IMG/VR virus record: IMGVR_UViG_3300031801_000001
Location: 1-52,656 of that record
Direction: 5' to 3' (one strand)
Length of the DNA: 52,656 bases
Source: a virus
Part shown: positions 6,851-12,921 of the stretch, piece after piece
Layout of the letters: each line of letters opens with the position of its first letter
Numbering within the stretch: the first letter of the stretch is position 1
Program-made: the position numbers and the translations under genes
Notes under the pieces: generated by a model
Databases searched by the model: none
Seen by the model: only the letters and a program-made list of their open reading frames with translations
Told to the model about the DNA's origin: nothing

Positions 6851-7942
6851 CTACTCCTTCTCGGTGTCGGTATCGTCGCCCTGGAGCATTGTGACCATGT
6901 ACTCCCCGACAACCGTACCATCGGCAGCAGTCGCCTTGTGGAGTGCGATCACGTTCTCCTGATTGCCGCAGTTACCAACCACCGTCCAAAGCTTCATGGC
7001 GACCTCTGAGGGCAGCGTCACGAAATAGCTGGCGAGGTTAGTCACCTGATCAGAGGAAAGCACCTCTCCGAAGCAACCGTGAGCCTCAAGCTTATCGACC
7101 ATCGCCGTGTGCTGATTGATCTCAAAGTCGGCAGTCTTGGCGAGATCGCCGTGATCGAGGATATCCTCTACCGTCACCTGACGCTCATACTCACGCACAA
7201 AGTCATTAAAAGCGATGGCACCCTCAAACCCAACAAACGAAGCCGCAAGCTGGTAAAGAGTCTCACCGGACTCTTCAAGCAAGTTAGCCGGGGCGGCGCA
7301 CTTATTGAAGCGGTCCCAAGAACGGCGGGAGGGGTAAACCTTATTTGGCTCAAACTCGCCCGCGTGCTCAAGGTGCTGGCGGTTCTGGTTAATGAAATCC
7401 CAGATCACACCGTCAACCTTGTTCTTAGCCCAATCCAGCCAATCTTCAACGGACGGCTCAACATCGAAAACCGCATAGCGGTCCAACTCTGCCGGATCCA
7501 TCTCGGACACCTGATACTGGGCTCCGTGCTCACCGCCGTTGATTGCGGCAAAGATCAGAGTACCAGGGTGTACTTCATTGCCGGCGATCTTGCGAGAGTC
7601 GCACAACTCAAAAATGCCCTGGCGAACCTCCGTGGTCGCACGGTCAACCTCGTCCAAGAAAAGGACAACGGGGGACTCGCACGCTTCGGCAAACCAATCG
7701 GGGCTGTTCCAGCTAGTCCGATTGCCATCGGTGGACGGCAAACCCAAGAGATCGCCCTCAGTCATTTGCGACGCTCGGCGCTCGACGACGGGCAGCCCGA
7801 TCTGATTAGCGAAAGCGTAGACAACGGCGGATTTACCGATGCCGTGGCGTCCACGGATCAGAACCGGGAAAACCGCTTCGTCGTCAGTGTTAGTGACCAG
7901 AGGCACGATTGCGTGAAAAGTCTTAAAGTCAATAGCTGCCAT
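6851..7942 (-). CDS. MoxR-type AAA+ ATPase
   Basis: A 363-aa protein with Walker A GRHGIGKS (31-38), Walker B VVLFLDEVD (92-100) and a sensor-1 Asn in the AAINGG segment. The ERRASQMTEGDLLGLP stretch is typical of MoxR/RavA-type chaperones. MoxR ATPases work with VWA-domain partners in metal-centre insertion or complex assembly; the likely partner is the VWA-metallopeptidase at 2009-3286, about 3.5 kb downstream and under its own promoter. A 21-nt leader with GGGAGAGAGAG precedes the ATG. The last residues are acidic (DDTDTEKE). Confidence 0.88.
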   Translation of the reverse strand: MAAIDFKTFHAIVPLVTNTDDEAVFPVLIRGRHGIGKSAVVYAFANQIGLPVVERRASQMTEGDLLGLPSTDGNRTSWNSPDWFAEACESPVVLFLDEVDRATTEVRQGIFELCDSRKIAGNEVHPGTLIFAAINGGEHGAQYQVSEMDPAELDRYAVFDVEPSVEDWLDWAKNKVDGVIWDFINQNRQHLEHAGEFEPNKVYPSRRSWDRFNKCAAPANLLEESGETLYQLAASFVGFEGAIAFNDFVREYERQVTVEDILDHGDLAKTADFEINQHTAMVDKLEAHGCFGEVLSSDQVTNLASYFVTLPSEVAMKLWTVVGNCGNQENVIALHKATAADGTVVGEYMVTMLQGDDTDTEKE

Positions 7943-7970
7943 GTTTTCTCTCTCTCCCTGTTACCTATAT

Positions 7971-7999
7971 AATTTAAGGACGATTTGAGGGTTTGTCAA
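7971..7999 (-). promoter_or_regulatory. sigma70-like promoter
   Basis: -35 TTGACA (7994-7999), 17-nt spacer ending ATCGTCCT, -10 TAAATT (7971-7976). Drives the MoxR gene. Confidence 0.8.
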
Positions 8000-8013
8000 C
8001 CCCCTAAATCAAT

Positions 8014-8121
8014 TTAATTTGTACCCTCAAGGGCATCCACAAGCTGCGCTACAAACAAGTTAAGATTAGGAGCCAAGGCAACCCAACCAAGAATCAGAAC
8101 AGCAGCGACATGAAGCATCAT
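8014..8121 (-). CDS. small membrane peptide
   Basis: A 35-aa frame, MMLHVAAVLILGWVALA followed by a polar tail, with one clear transmembrane helix. GGATGATAA precedes the ATG. It is the only gene between the promoter at 8167-8195 and the MoxR promoter, which argues that it is expressed. Function unknown. Confidence 0.6.
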   Translation of the reverse strand: MMLHVAAVLILGWVALAPNLNLFVAQLVDALEGTN

Positions 8122-8166
8122 TTATCATCCAAGTTTGGAGAAGTTCATTCTCCCCCCCGTACATAT

Positions 8167-8195
8167 AATTTAAGTACGATCCGGGGGTAAGTCAA
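8167..8195 (-). promoter_or_regulatory. sigma70-like promoter
   Basis: -35 TTGACT (8190-8195), 17-nt spacer ending GATCGTACT, -10 TAAATT (8167-8172). Start near 8160; the first gene is the 35-aa membrane peptide. Confidence 0.8.
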
Positions 8196-8214
8196 CCCCC
8201 AAACTGAAAATAGT

Positions 8215-8421
8215 TTAGTTATCCTCGGGTAGTTTCCACCGGCGCTCTTGGCGCAGATACAGGAACGAGCGAAGATCCCAAGCGAAAGCGAGGGCAATGA
8301 TCGTTCCGCCGATGAGTAGCCCCAAAGATGAGGTAGGTTCAAGGATCAGAATTCCAACGGCACAACCAACTAGAAAGTTATCCAAATATTTGCTACAAAA
8401 CTCTCGTACAAAATTAATCAC
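8215..8421 (-). CDS. small membrane protein
   Basis: A 68-aa protein: a short amphipathic N-terminus, then two hydrophobic stretches (FLVGCAVGILILE and GLLIGGTIIALAFAWDL) and a basic tail. Probably two transmembrane helices in a hairpin. Its ATG overlaps the end of the 8414-8665 gene. Holin-like topology is possible, but nothing else supports it. Confidence 0.65.
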   Translation of the reverse strand: MINFVREFCSKYLDNFLVGCAVGILILEPTSSLGLLIGGTIIALAFAWDLRSFLYLRQERRWKLPEDN

Positions 8422-8665
8422 TTTCTACCCCAACTACATAATCAACGTACTCGCAAAAAACCTTGCCATCCCAAAGGACTTCAACCCAATTATCGGTGGG
8501 GCGAGGGCGAGGGAACCGAGGGCGAGGGTGAGGGTGAGGGTGCCACCGAGGGCGAAGGCGAAGGCGAGGGCGAGGGCTTGGCTCCGTCAAAACCAATCCA
8601 CAACCAAACTCTTTCATATCACCCTCAAAATATTTACAGTTGTACTGTACAAGCCTGCCGATCAC
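8414..8665 (-). CDS. SH3-like protein with Pro/Arg/His tract
   Basis: An 83-aa protein from GTG 8665: MIGRLVQYN, FGCGLVLTEPS, a PR/PH tract, then NWVEVLWDG. The GTG start is supported because the same residues begin the sister proteins and because 8665 lies 5 nt past the stop of the zinc-knuckle gene. About 59 bp around 8449-8507 are identical to 11835-11893 in another copy, which implies very recent duplication or gene conversion. Confidence 0.75.
   Translation of the reverse strand: MIGRLVQYNCKYFEGDMKEFGCGLVLTEPSPRPRLRLRPRWHPHPHPRPRFPRPRPTDNWVEVLWDGKVFCEYVDYVVGVESD
8497..8580. repeat. GC-rich GAGGGC/GAGGGT hexamer tract
   Basis: Tandem imperfect hexamers on the plus strand, interrupted by GGAACC and TGCCACC. 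It encodes alternating Pro with Arg or His on the minus strand. The flanks are nearly identical to those of the 11885-11966 tract, yet the order of units differs. Confidence 0.82.
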
Positions 8666-8669
8666 GATT

Positions 8670-9350
8670 TTACTTCCGCTTAAAAAGTTTATCAACCGGA
8701 GCCGTATCGTTGACGAAACCTGCCGGGGGGGCAAAAGGTGTGGAAGAGGGAGAAACGATATCAATAAGCGCCTCTCCGCACGCCGCCCAGCTTCCCTTGA
8801 TCAAAACCGTCTCGCCATCCATTCCGAACATATCCGGGGGATCGATAGATACTTTCCGATCAAAACGGATCATTTCCCTAGCTTTAAAAAGGCGCACCTT
8901 GCCGCCAGAAAGAGCCGCCGTGCAAAAATCCCAATGAATACCAGTCAAGAAAAACAGGCGATCATTGCCAGCGTGGTCCCATCCGTGCTGCGGCATCTTA
9001 ACCAAAGCACCGGGACCGATCCCATCACGCTCAAGGCACGCCACAAAGTCAGCACGCCACTTACGGCTAGCAGCCAAATGCGCAATCTTATCACTCTTGA
9101 GCCGCTTGCAAGTGCGCCGGTTATGCCCGGTGGCTTTATTCCGATCTTTCCAATCTAGCACGAGGACACAGTAGGAGCATTTGCGGGGGGCACGATCATT
9201 CTTTCGCTGGATTGCTTTCTCTGCGCCATAATCCCACTCAACCTCGCCACTCTCAAGTTTGCGGACCCGCTCCAAAAGGGAGGGGCACGTCGCCCGGTTA
9301 TGTCCGGTGGCACTACAATTGCTACAACGGCTTGGGTAGCGAAAACTCAT
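8670..9350 (-). CDS. zinc-knuckle protein, copy 1
   Basis: A 226-aa protein with an N-terminal CCHC knuckle, C-S-N-C-x4-H-N-R-A-T-C (C-x2-C-x4-H-x4-C), and a second longer KCSYC ... GHNRRTC site near residues 60-80. A middle part follows with the GIGPGALVKMPQ motif. The conserved C-terminus contains DMFGMDG and a PPAGFVNDTAPVD segment. CCHC knuckles usually bind single-stranded nucleic acid. Three paralogs (9682, 10634 and plus-strand 12921) share all these blocks. It has its own promoter and is followed by an SH3-like gene. Confidence 0.78.
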   Translation of the reverse strand: MSFRYPSRCSNCSATGHNRATCPSLLERVRKLESGEVEWDYGAEKAIQRKNDRAPRKCSYCVLVLDWKDRNKATGHNRRTCKRLKSDKIAHLAASRKWRADFVACLERDGIGPGALVKMPQHGWDHAGNDRLFFLTGIHWDFCTAALSGGKVRLFKAREMIRFDRKVSIDPPDMFGMDGETVLIKGSWAACGEALIDIVSPSSTPFAPPAGFVNDTAPVDKLFKRK

Positions 9351-9379
9351 TCTTTAATCCCTCTCCTGTCTACTCATAT

Positions 9380-9408
9380 AATTTAAGGACGATTTGAGGG
9401 TTTGTCAA
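9380..9408 (-). promoter_or_regulatory. sigma70-like promoter
   Basis: -35 TTGACA (9403-9408), 17-nt spacer ending ATCGTCCT, -10 TAAATT (9380-9385). The sequence from here leftward is nearly identical to the promoter region at 10376-10404. Confidence 0.8.
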
Positions 9409-9428
9409 GGGGTTAAATTGAATTCTTT

Positions 9429-9671
9429 TTAGATCTCGACAAGAAAATCTACAAACTCCCAATAAATCTTTCCGTTCCAAAGAACTTTAACCCAATTGTC
9501 AGTAGGGTGAGGGTGAGGAAGGCGAGGGCGAGGGTGAGGGAGAAGGCGAGGGTGAGGGTGAGGGCGAGGGACCGGGCGAGGGCTTGGCTCCGTCAGAACC
9601 AATCCACAACCAAACCCTTTTATATCACCCTCAAAATATTTACAGTTGTACTGTACAAGCCTGCCGATCAC
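9429..9671 (-). CDS. SH3-like protein with Pro/His/Arg tract
   Basis: An 80-aa protein from GTG 9671: MIGRLVQYN, GCGLVLTEPS, tract, NWVKVLWNG, DFLVEI. It starts 11 nt after the zinc-knuckle stop. Its 5' part matches the 8414 copy almost base for base, while its 3' part and downstream DNA match the 6252 copy. It therefore looks like a recombinant of the two. Confidence 0.75.
   Translation of the reverse strand: MIGRLVQYNCKYFEGDIKGFGCGLVLTEPSPRPVPRPHPHPRLLPHPRPRLPHPHPTDNWVKVLWNGKIYWEFVDFLVEI
9503..9584. repeat. GC-rich GAGGGT/GAGGGC hexamer tract
   Basis: Imperfect hexamers on the plus strand, richer in GAGGGT (His codons on the minus strand) than the other three tracts. Confidence 0.82.
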
Positions 9672-9681
9672 GATCCGACCC

Positions 9682-10347
9682 CTAAACTGTGAAAAACTCT
9701 TCAACGGGCGTCGGGTCATCAACAAACCCAACCGGGGGAATAAACGTCAGTTTAGATGGCGAAGCAACCTTGATGTTGCTAGCGCCGCAATCGAGGCTGC
9801 TCATTTTGGTTAGCGGAGTTACGCCGTCCATACCGAACATATCAGGAAGGGCAATACTGGTCGTGCGATGGAATTTATCCATCGAGCGGACCGTCAAAGC
9901 GATAATCTTATTTTTAGCCTGCTCAGGCGTGCAACGATCCCACAAAAGATCGACCGCAAAGTAGAGCATAGAACCCTGAGGTTCTGCCGAACGGGGAACC
10001 CTAATCAAAGCACCGGGACCGATCCCGTCACGCTCAAGGGCATTCAGGAAATCACCACGCCAAGTACGAAATTCCGCCAGCTTGGTAACCTTATCACTCT
10101 TGAGTCGCTTGCAAGTGCGCCGGTTATGACCTGACGCAAGCTCGCGCCAGTCGAGGAAGCGGGTGCAATAAGAGCATTTATTCGGGCGTCTCCCCGCCTT
10201 TCGGCGGATCGCTTGCGAGGCACTATAATCATAATCGATTTCGCCACTCTCAAGTTTGCGGACCCGCTCTTTGAGTTCGGGGCACGTTGTCCGGTTATGC
10301 CCGGTGGTATCACAATTGCCGCAACGACTTGGATAACGAAAGCTCAT
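9682..10347 (-). CDS. zinc-knuckle protein, copy 2
   Basis: A 221-aa protein. The N-terminal knuckle is C-G-N-C-D-T-T-G-H-N-R-T-T-C, and a second site reads KCSYC ... SGHNRRTC. GIGPGALIRVP, DMFGMDG and a PPVGFVDDPTPVEEFF end follow. It is closest to copy 1 in the N-terminus. The leader is about 22 nt, as in copies 1 and 3, so the three units share promoter geometry as well as coding sequence. Confidence 0.78.
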   Translation of the reverse strand: MSFRYPSRCGNCDTTGHNRTTCPELKERVRKLESGEIDYDYSASQAIRRKAGRRPNKCSYCTRFLDWRELASGHNRRTCKRLKSDKVTKLAEFRTWRGDFLNALERDGIGPGALIRVPRSAEPQGSMLYFAVDLLWDRCTPEQAKNKIIALTVRSMDKFHRTTSIALPDMFGMDGVTPLTKMSSLDCGASNIKVASPSKLTFIPPVGFVDDPTPVEEFFTV

Positions 10348-10375
10348 ACTTAGTGTATCTCCTGTCTACCCATAT

Positions 10376-10404
10376 AATTTAAGGACGATTTGAGGGTTTG
10401 TCAA
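10376..10404 (-). promoter_or_regulatory. sigma70-like promoter
   Basis: -35 TTGACA (10399-10404), 17-nt spacer ending ATCGTCCT, -10 TAAATT (10376-10381). Drives zinc-knuckle copy 2. Confidence 0.8.
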
Positions 10405-10441
10405 GGGGTTAAATTGAACTTTTTTAATTGATCGAATTCAA

Positions 10442-10630
10442 TCACGGTCGAAGCTTGGATGCAATTTCAAGTTCCTTGCTGGAAAATTCACATTCATTTT
10501 CCTCGCCAGAAACCCACGTTACCAAATAAGATGTGCGAACCATATCATTTACCACTTCACGGACCACGCCAAGATCAGAGCGGGTGGCATTATAGCAAAT
10601 GAACGTTACCAAATCTCCAACCTCAATCAT
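10442..10630 (-). CDS. SH3-like small protein
   Basis: A 62-aa protein: MIEVGDLVTFI, DLGVVREVV, SYLVTWVSG, KELEIASK. Unlike the SH3 partners of zinc-knuckle copies 1 and 2 it has no GC-rich tract. Starts 3 nt after zinc-knuckle copy 3. Confidence 0.78.
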   Translation of the reverse strand: MIEVGDLVTFICYNATRSDLGVVREVVNDMVRTSYLVTWVSGEENECEFSSKELEIASKLRP

Positions 10631-10633
10631 TTT

Positions 10634-11356
10634 TTACTTCTTGAGATCGAAAATTGCCTTAACCGGCGCAGGATCATCATAAAATTCCTCAGGAACTTCA
10701 AACTCCAAAGTCGAAGGACTAGCAATGCTCCACTTGCTCTCGCCAAATTCCCGCCACTGCTCCCTGGTCAATTCAGTCTTGCCGTCCATTCCCAAAAGGT
10801 CAGGAGTACCCACGGTGCAACGCTGATTAAACTCAGTCATAGCTCGACCTTCAAAAATAGCGTTGCGGGGGTTCCCGATCCGAGAATATAGGCAATGTTC
10901 CCACTTGATTTTATCAAGGAAATAAAGCTTCGACGGGCGGTGATAACGAGATTTTGGATCGTCAAGATCCTCGCCAATCCACTTAATGATCGCGCCGGGA
11001 CCGAGCCCCTCACGTTTCAGAACCCTTACGAAATCCTTGCGCCAAGCCGTATTCCTTTTAATATCCTCAGCTAAATCAACCTTGAGGGTGGCGCAACTTC
11101 GGCGGTTATGCCCGATAGCCTTGTGCTGGTCATCATAATCGAGGATGCAACGGCAGTAGCTACATTTACGCTTGATTGTCGCATTCTTACGGCGGATCTT
11201 GCGCTCTTTCTCGCAGGTAGCGGCGTAATCGTATTCAACCTCGCCCTCGTCAAGCTTGCGGATCCGCTCAGTCATTGTAGGGCAAGTTGTCCTGTTATGT
11301 CCCTTGTCGAAACAAATTCCACAACGGGGGCGGCGGCGACCACTATAATAACTCAC
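10634..11356 (-). CDS. zinc-knuckle protein, copy 3
   Basis: A 240-aa protein, the longest minus-strand copy. It starts MSYYSGRRRPRCGICF; the first knuckle is C-G-I-C-x4-H-N-R-T-T-C and the second reads KCSYCRC ... GHNRRSC. The spacer between them is highly charged. GLGPGAIIKW, DLLGMDG and a VPEEFYDDPAPVKAIFD end follow. It is more diverged from copies 1 and 2 than they are from each other. Confidence 0.78.
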   Translation of the reverse strand: MSYYSGRRRPRCGICFDKGHNRTTCPTMTERIRKLDEGEVEYDYAATCEKERKIRRKNATIKRKCSYCRCILDYDDQHKAIGHNRRSCATLKVDLAEDIKRNTAWRKDFVRVLKREGLGPGAIIKWIGEDLDDPKSRYHRPSKLYFLDKIKWEHCLYSRIGNPRNAIFEGRAMTEFNQRCTVGTPDLLGMDGKTELTREQWREFGESKWSIASPSTLEFEVPEEFYDDPAPVKAIFDLKK

Positions 11357-11384
11357 GCTTATCTATTCTCCTGTCTACCCATAT

Positions 11385-11413
11385 AATTTAAGAACGATTT
11401 ACCTAAAGGTCAA
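11385..11413 (-). promoter_or_regulatory. sigma70-like promoter
   Basis: -35 TTGACC (11408-11413), 17-nt spacer ending ATCGTTCT, -10 TAAATT (11385-11390). Drives zinc-knuckle copy 3; the -35 overlaps the 3' end of the 11410-11604 gene. Confidence 0.78.
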
Positions 11414-11604
11414 GGGGTAAAACCAATTTTGTTGAAAGAATATTCTGACTCGATCTTGGTTTTAATCTTGCATGAAGCGCATACAGTATAAATAGAATTA
11501 TTCACGATATGAGCCTTGTACAAATAACGTGCCATATTCCAAGAGCCAACAAACCCTACGAGTCCAACGACGCCGAGAGTAGAAAGTGCAGTAATTGTAA
11601 ACAT
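11410..11604 (-). CDS. small membrane protein with CxxC
   Basis: A 64-aa protein. The N-terminal half is one hydrophobic helix (ITALSTLGVVGLVGFVGSW). The C-terminal half carries CASC and basic residues. It lies one base past the preceding stop and ends the operon that starts at the 12069 promoter. Function unknown. Confidence 0.6.
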   Translation of the reverse strand: MFTITALSTLGVVGLVGFVGSWNMARYLYKAHIVNNSIYTVCASCKIKTKIESEYSFNKIGFTP

Positions 11605-11808
11605 TTATAGCATCTTAAAGCAATTAGATGGAATTGTAAATGACTTCCCGCCGTTTACATAAATTCTGTAAAGTTTTGTTCCTCTTCTCCCAATTTTAAC
11701 TTCTTCAATGATTACACAGAGAACACCTGAATTAATCTTTGGATATCGTCCCTCAAGGCTAGGCGTTAGAGGAATAGGAACATTAAATTCAACCAATTTT
11801 TCGATCAT
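11605..11808 (-). CDS. small protein, distant SH3-like member
   Basis: A 67-aa protein from ATG 11808, which overlaps the upstream stop as ATGA. It begins MIEKLVEFN like the MIGKLVQFN group, then GVLCVIIEEV and LYRIYVNGG. The turn between strands is short and no GC tract is present. Confidence 0.6.
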   Translation of the reverse strand: MIEKLVEFNVPIPLTPSLEGRYPKINSGVLCVIIEEVKIGRRGTKLYRIYVNGGKSFTIPSNCFKML

Positions 11809-12053
11809 TCTTTGATCTCGGCAAGATAATTTGCGTACTCGCAAAAAACCTTGCCATCCCAAAGGACTTCAACCCAATTATCGGTGGGGCGAGGTCGACC
11901 CTGGTGAGAGCGAGGGCGAGGGCGAGGGCGAGGGTGGAGGCGAGGGCGAGGGAGAAGGAGAGGGCTTGGCTCCGTCAAAACCAATCCACAACCAAACTCT
12001 TTCATATCACCCTCAAAAAACTTGGAATTGAACTGAACAAGCTTGCCGATCAT
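11805..12053 (-). CDS. SH3-like protein with Pro/Arg tract
   Basis: An 82-aa protein: MIGKLVQFN, FGCGLVLTEPS, tract, NWVEVLWDG, NYLAEIKE. ATG 12053 has a GGAGGAAAG site; the longer frame would begin upstream of the predicted transcription start and is excluded. Confidence 0.78.
   Translation of the reverse strand: MIGKLVQFNSKFFEGDMKEFGCGLVLTEPSPLLLPRPRLHPRPRPRPRSHQGRPRPTDNWVEVLWDGKVFCEYANYLAEIKE
11885..11966. repeat. GC-rich GAGGGC hexamer tract
   Basis: Imperfect hexamers on the plus strand preceded by GAGGTCGACCCTGG, a palindromic interruption not seen in the other tracts. Flanks match 8497-8580. Confidence 0.8.
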
Positions 12054-12068
12054 CTTTCCTCCACCCAT

Positions 12069-12097
12069 AATATAAGCACCCTCAACCCCAAAGTCAA
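12069..12097 (-). promoter_or_regulatory. sigma70-like promoter, left arm of divergent pair
   Basis: -35 TTGACT (12092-12097), 17-nt spacer, -10 TATATT (12069-12074). Start near 12062. It lacks the GATCGTACT spacer end seen in the other left-arm promoters. Confidence 0.72.
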
Positions 12098-12124
12098 GAG
12101 GGCAAATCAAAAAACTTTATAAAA

Positions 12125-12206
12125 CAAGAAACGTGCCAAGCTTCAACCAGATCCAACCTCACGCATATAAAAGAATGACGCACGCGCGTAGCAAGAAATG
12201 TGCCAA
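12125..12206. promoter_or_regulatory. direct-repeat operator candidate between divergent promoters
   Basis: CAAGAAACGTGCCAA (12125-12139) recurs as CAAGAAATGTGCCAA (12192-12206), 14 of 15 bases alike. The copies are 67 bp apart, in the only divergent intergenic region of the window. A short palindromic ACGCGCGT lies between them. A shared regulator site is inferred. Confidence 0.45.
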
Positions 12207-12225
12207 AAAAAGATCATTTAACCTC

Positions 12226-12253
12226 TTGACTTAACGAAACGACGACTTATATT
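12226..12253 (+). promoter_or_regulatory. sigma70-like promoter, leaderless type
   Basis: -35 TTGACT (12226-12231), 16-nt spacer ending GACGACT, -10 TATATT (12248-12253). The GTG start at 12260 follows after six bases. Confidence 0.8.
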
Positions 12254-12259
12254 ATAGAG

Positions 12260-12475
12260 GTGACAAGTGTAACCAATGATTATCTAAAAAATGGCACCCT
12301 TGTTCGGTGGCATAACGATTTCATTACAAAAGACCTACCTATAAAATCATATCTTGGCACCGTTCTTAATGTACGCGCAACGGAAGGAGGGCTTCCTGAA
12401 TATAAAATCTTATGGGCTGTCGATGGTAGAATTGACTGGACTAATTCGATCTCGGAATATGAGATTGTAGCATGA
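12260..12475 (+). CDS. SH3-like protein, leaderless GTG start
   Basis: A 71-aa protein: KNGTLVRWHND, YLGTVLNV, YKILWAVDG, then SEYEIVA. Closest to the next gene (VLVRWHNNE, YLGLVVD), so the two are tandem copies. No in-frame alternative start lies between the GTG and the conserved core. Confidence 0.75.
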   Translation: MTSVTNDYLKNGTLVRWHNDFITKDLPIKSYLGTVLNVRATEGGLPEYKILWAVDGRIDWTNSISEYEIVA

Positions 12476-12669
12476 ACCAAAAATATAAGATCGGTGTTCT
12501 CGTTCGATGGCACAATAACGAACTAAGTGAAGATCTACCCGACGATTCATATCTCGGCTTGGTTGTTGATACGGAAAACTCTTTAGGCAATCCTGACATT
12601 AAAGTTCTTTGGAATGATGGACTTTCTTCATGGTGTTATGCTGACGGGGATTTTGAGATTTTGTCGTGA
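12472..12669 (+). CDS. SH3-like small protein
   Basis: A 65-aa protein: YKIGVLVRWHNN, YLGLVVDTE, IKVLWNDG, DGDFEILS. ATGA overlap with the gene before and GTGA overlap with the gene after. Confidence 0.8.
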   Translation: MNQKYKIGVLVRWHNNELSEDLPDDSYLGLVVDTENSLGNPDIKVLWNDGLSSWCYADGDFEILS

Positions 12670-12809
12670 GCAATAAAATCAAAGTTGGGGATCTTGTCTC
12701 AAGTCTAGATAATTCAAGTGCGCGAGTTCTTTGGAACGATGGAAAAATTAGTTATATCTGGTCAGATGAGGATTTGTTAAGCCCAAATTACGAACTTTTA
12801 GTCCCTTGA
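12666..12809 (+). CDS. minimal SH3-like protein
   Basis: A 47-aa frame from GTG: MSNKIKVGDLVSS, then ARVLWNDGKIS and DEDLLSP. The GLV strand found in full-length members is missing, so about 15-20 residues of the core are deleted. The coupled GTGA start suggests it is still translated. The next promoter's -35 box lies in its last codons. Confidence 0.6.
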   Translation: MSNKIKVGDLVSSLDNSSARVLWNDGKISYIWSDEDLLSPNYELLVP

Positions 12810-12834
12810 CAACTCCAACTTTCATGCTTATATT
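12806..12834 (+). promoter_or_regulatory. sigma70-like promoter, leaderless type
   Basis: -35 TTGACA (12806-12811), 17-nt spacer ending CATGCT, -10 TATATT (12829-12834). The ATG of the 26-aa peptide begins at 12841, six bases after the -10. Confidence 0.82.
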
Positions 12835-12840
12835 ATACAC

Positions 12841-12921
12841 ATGGAAGAAACATTTTCACTTTTTACTTTTTTCATTGTCCTCGGAACATTTTGGTTCGAG
12901 TTGACTCAGGAAGATAACTAA
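12841..12921 (+). CDS. 26-aa membrane peptide, leaderless
   Basis: MEETFSLFTFFIVLGTFWFE then a polar tail: one hydrophobic helix with acidic ends. Its TAA overlaps the ATG of the zinc-knuckle gene (TAATG), so it may also serve as a translation-coupling leader for that gene. Confidence 0.6.
   Translation: MEETFSLFTFFIVLGTFWFELTQEDN

Noticed and set aside
7079-7972. 297-aa plus-strand open frame opposite the MoxR gene
   Set aside because: It is the antisense shadow of a clear AAA+ ATPase with intact motifs; it has no motif of its own and no ribosome-binding site.
6330-11966. CRISPR-like array from the repeated GAGGGC units
   Set aside because: Units are 6 bp with no spacers and are coding and in frame; they are low-complexity tracts, not repeat-spacer arrays.
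6252-12053. Diversity-generating retroelement behind the variable SH3 loops
   Set aside because: No reverse transcriptase, accessory gene or adenine-biased template/variable repeat pair is seen in the window.
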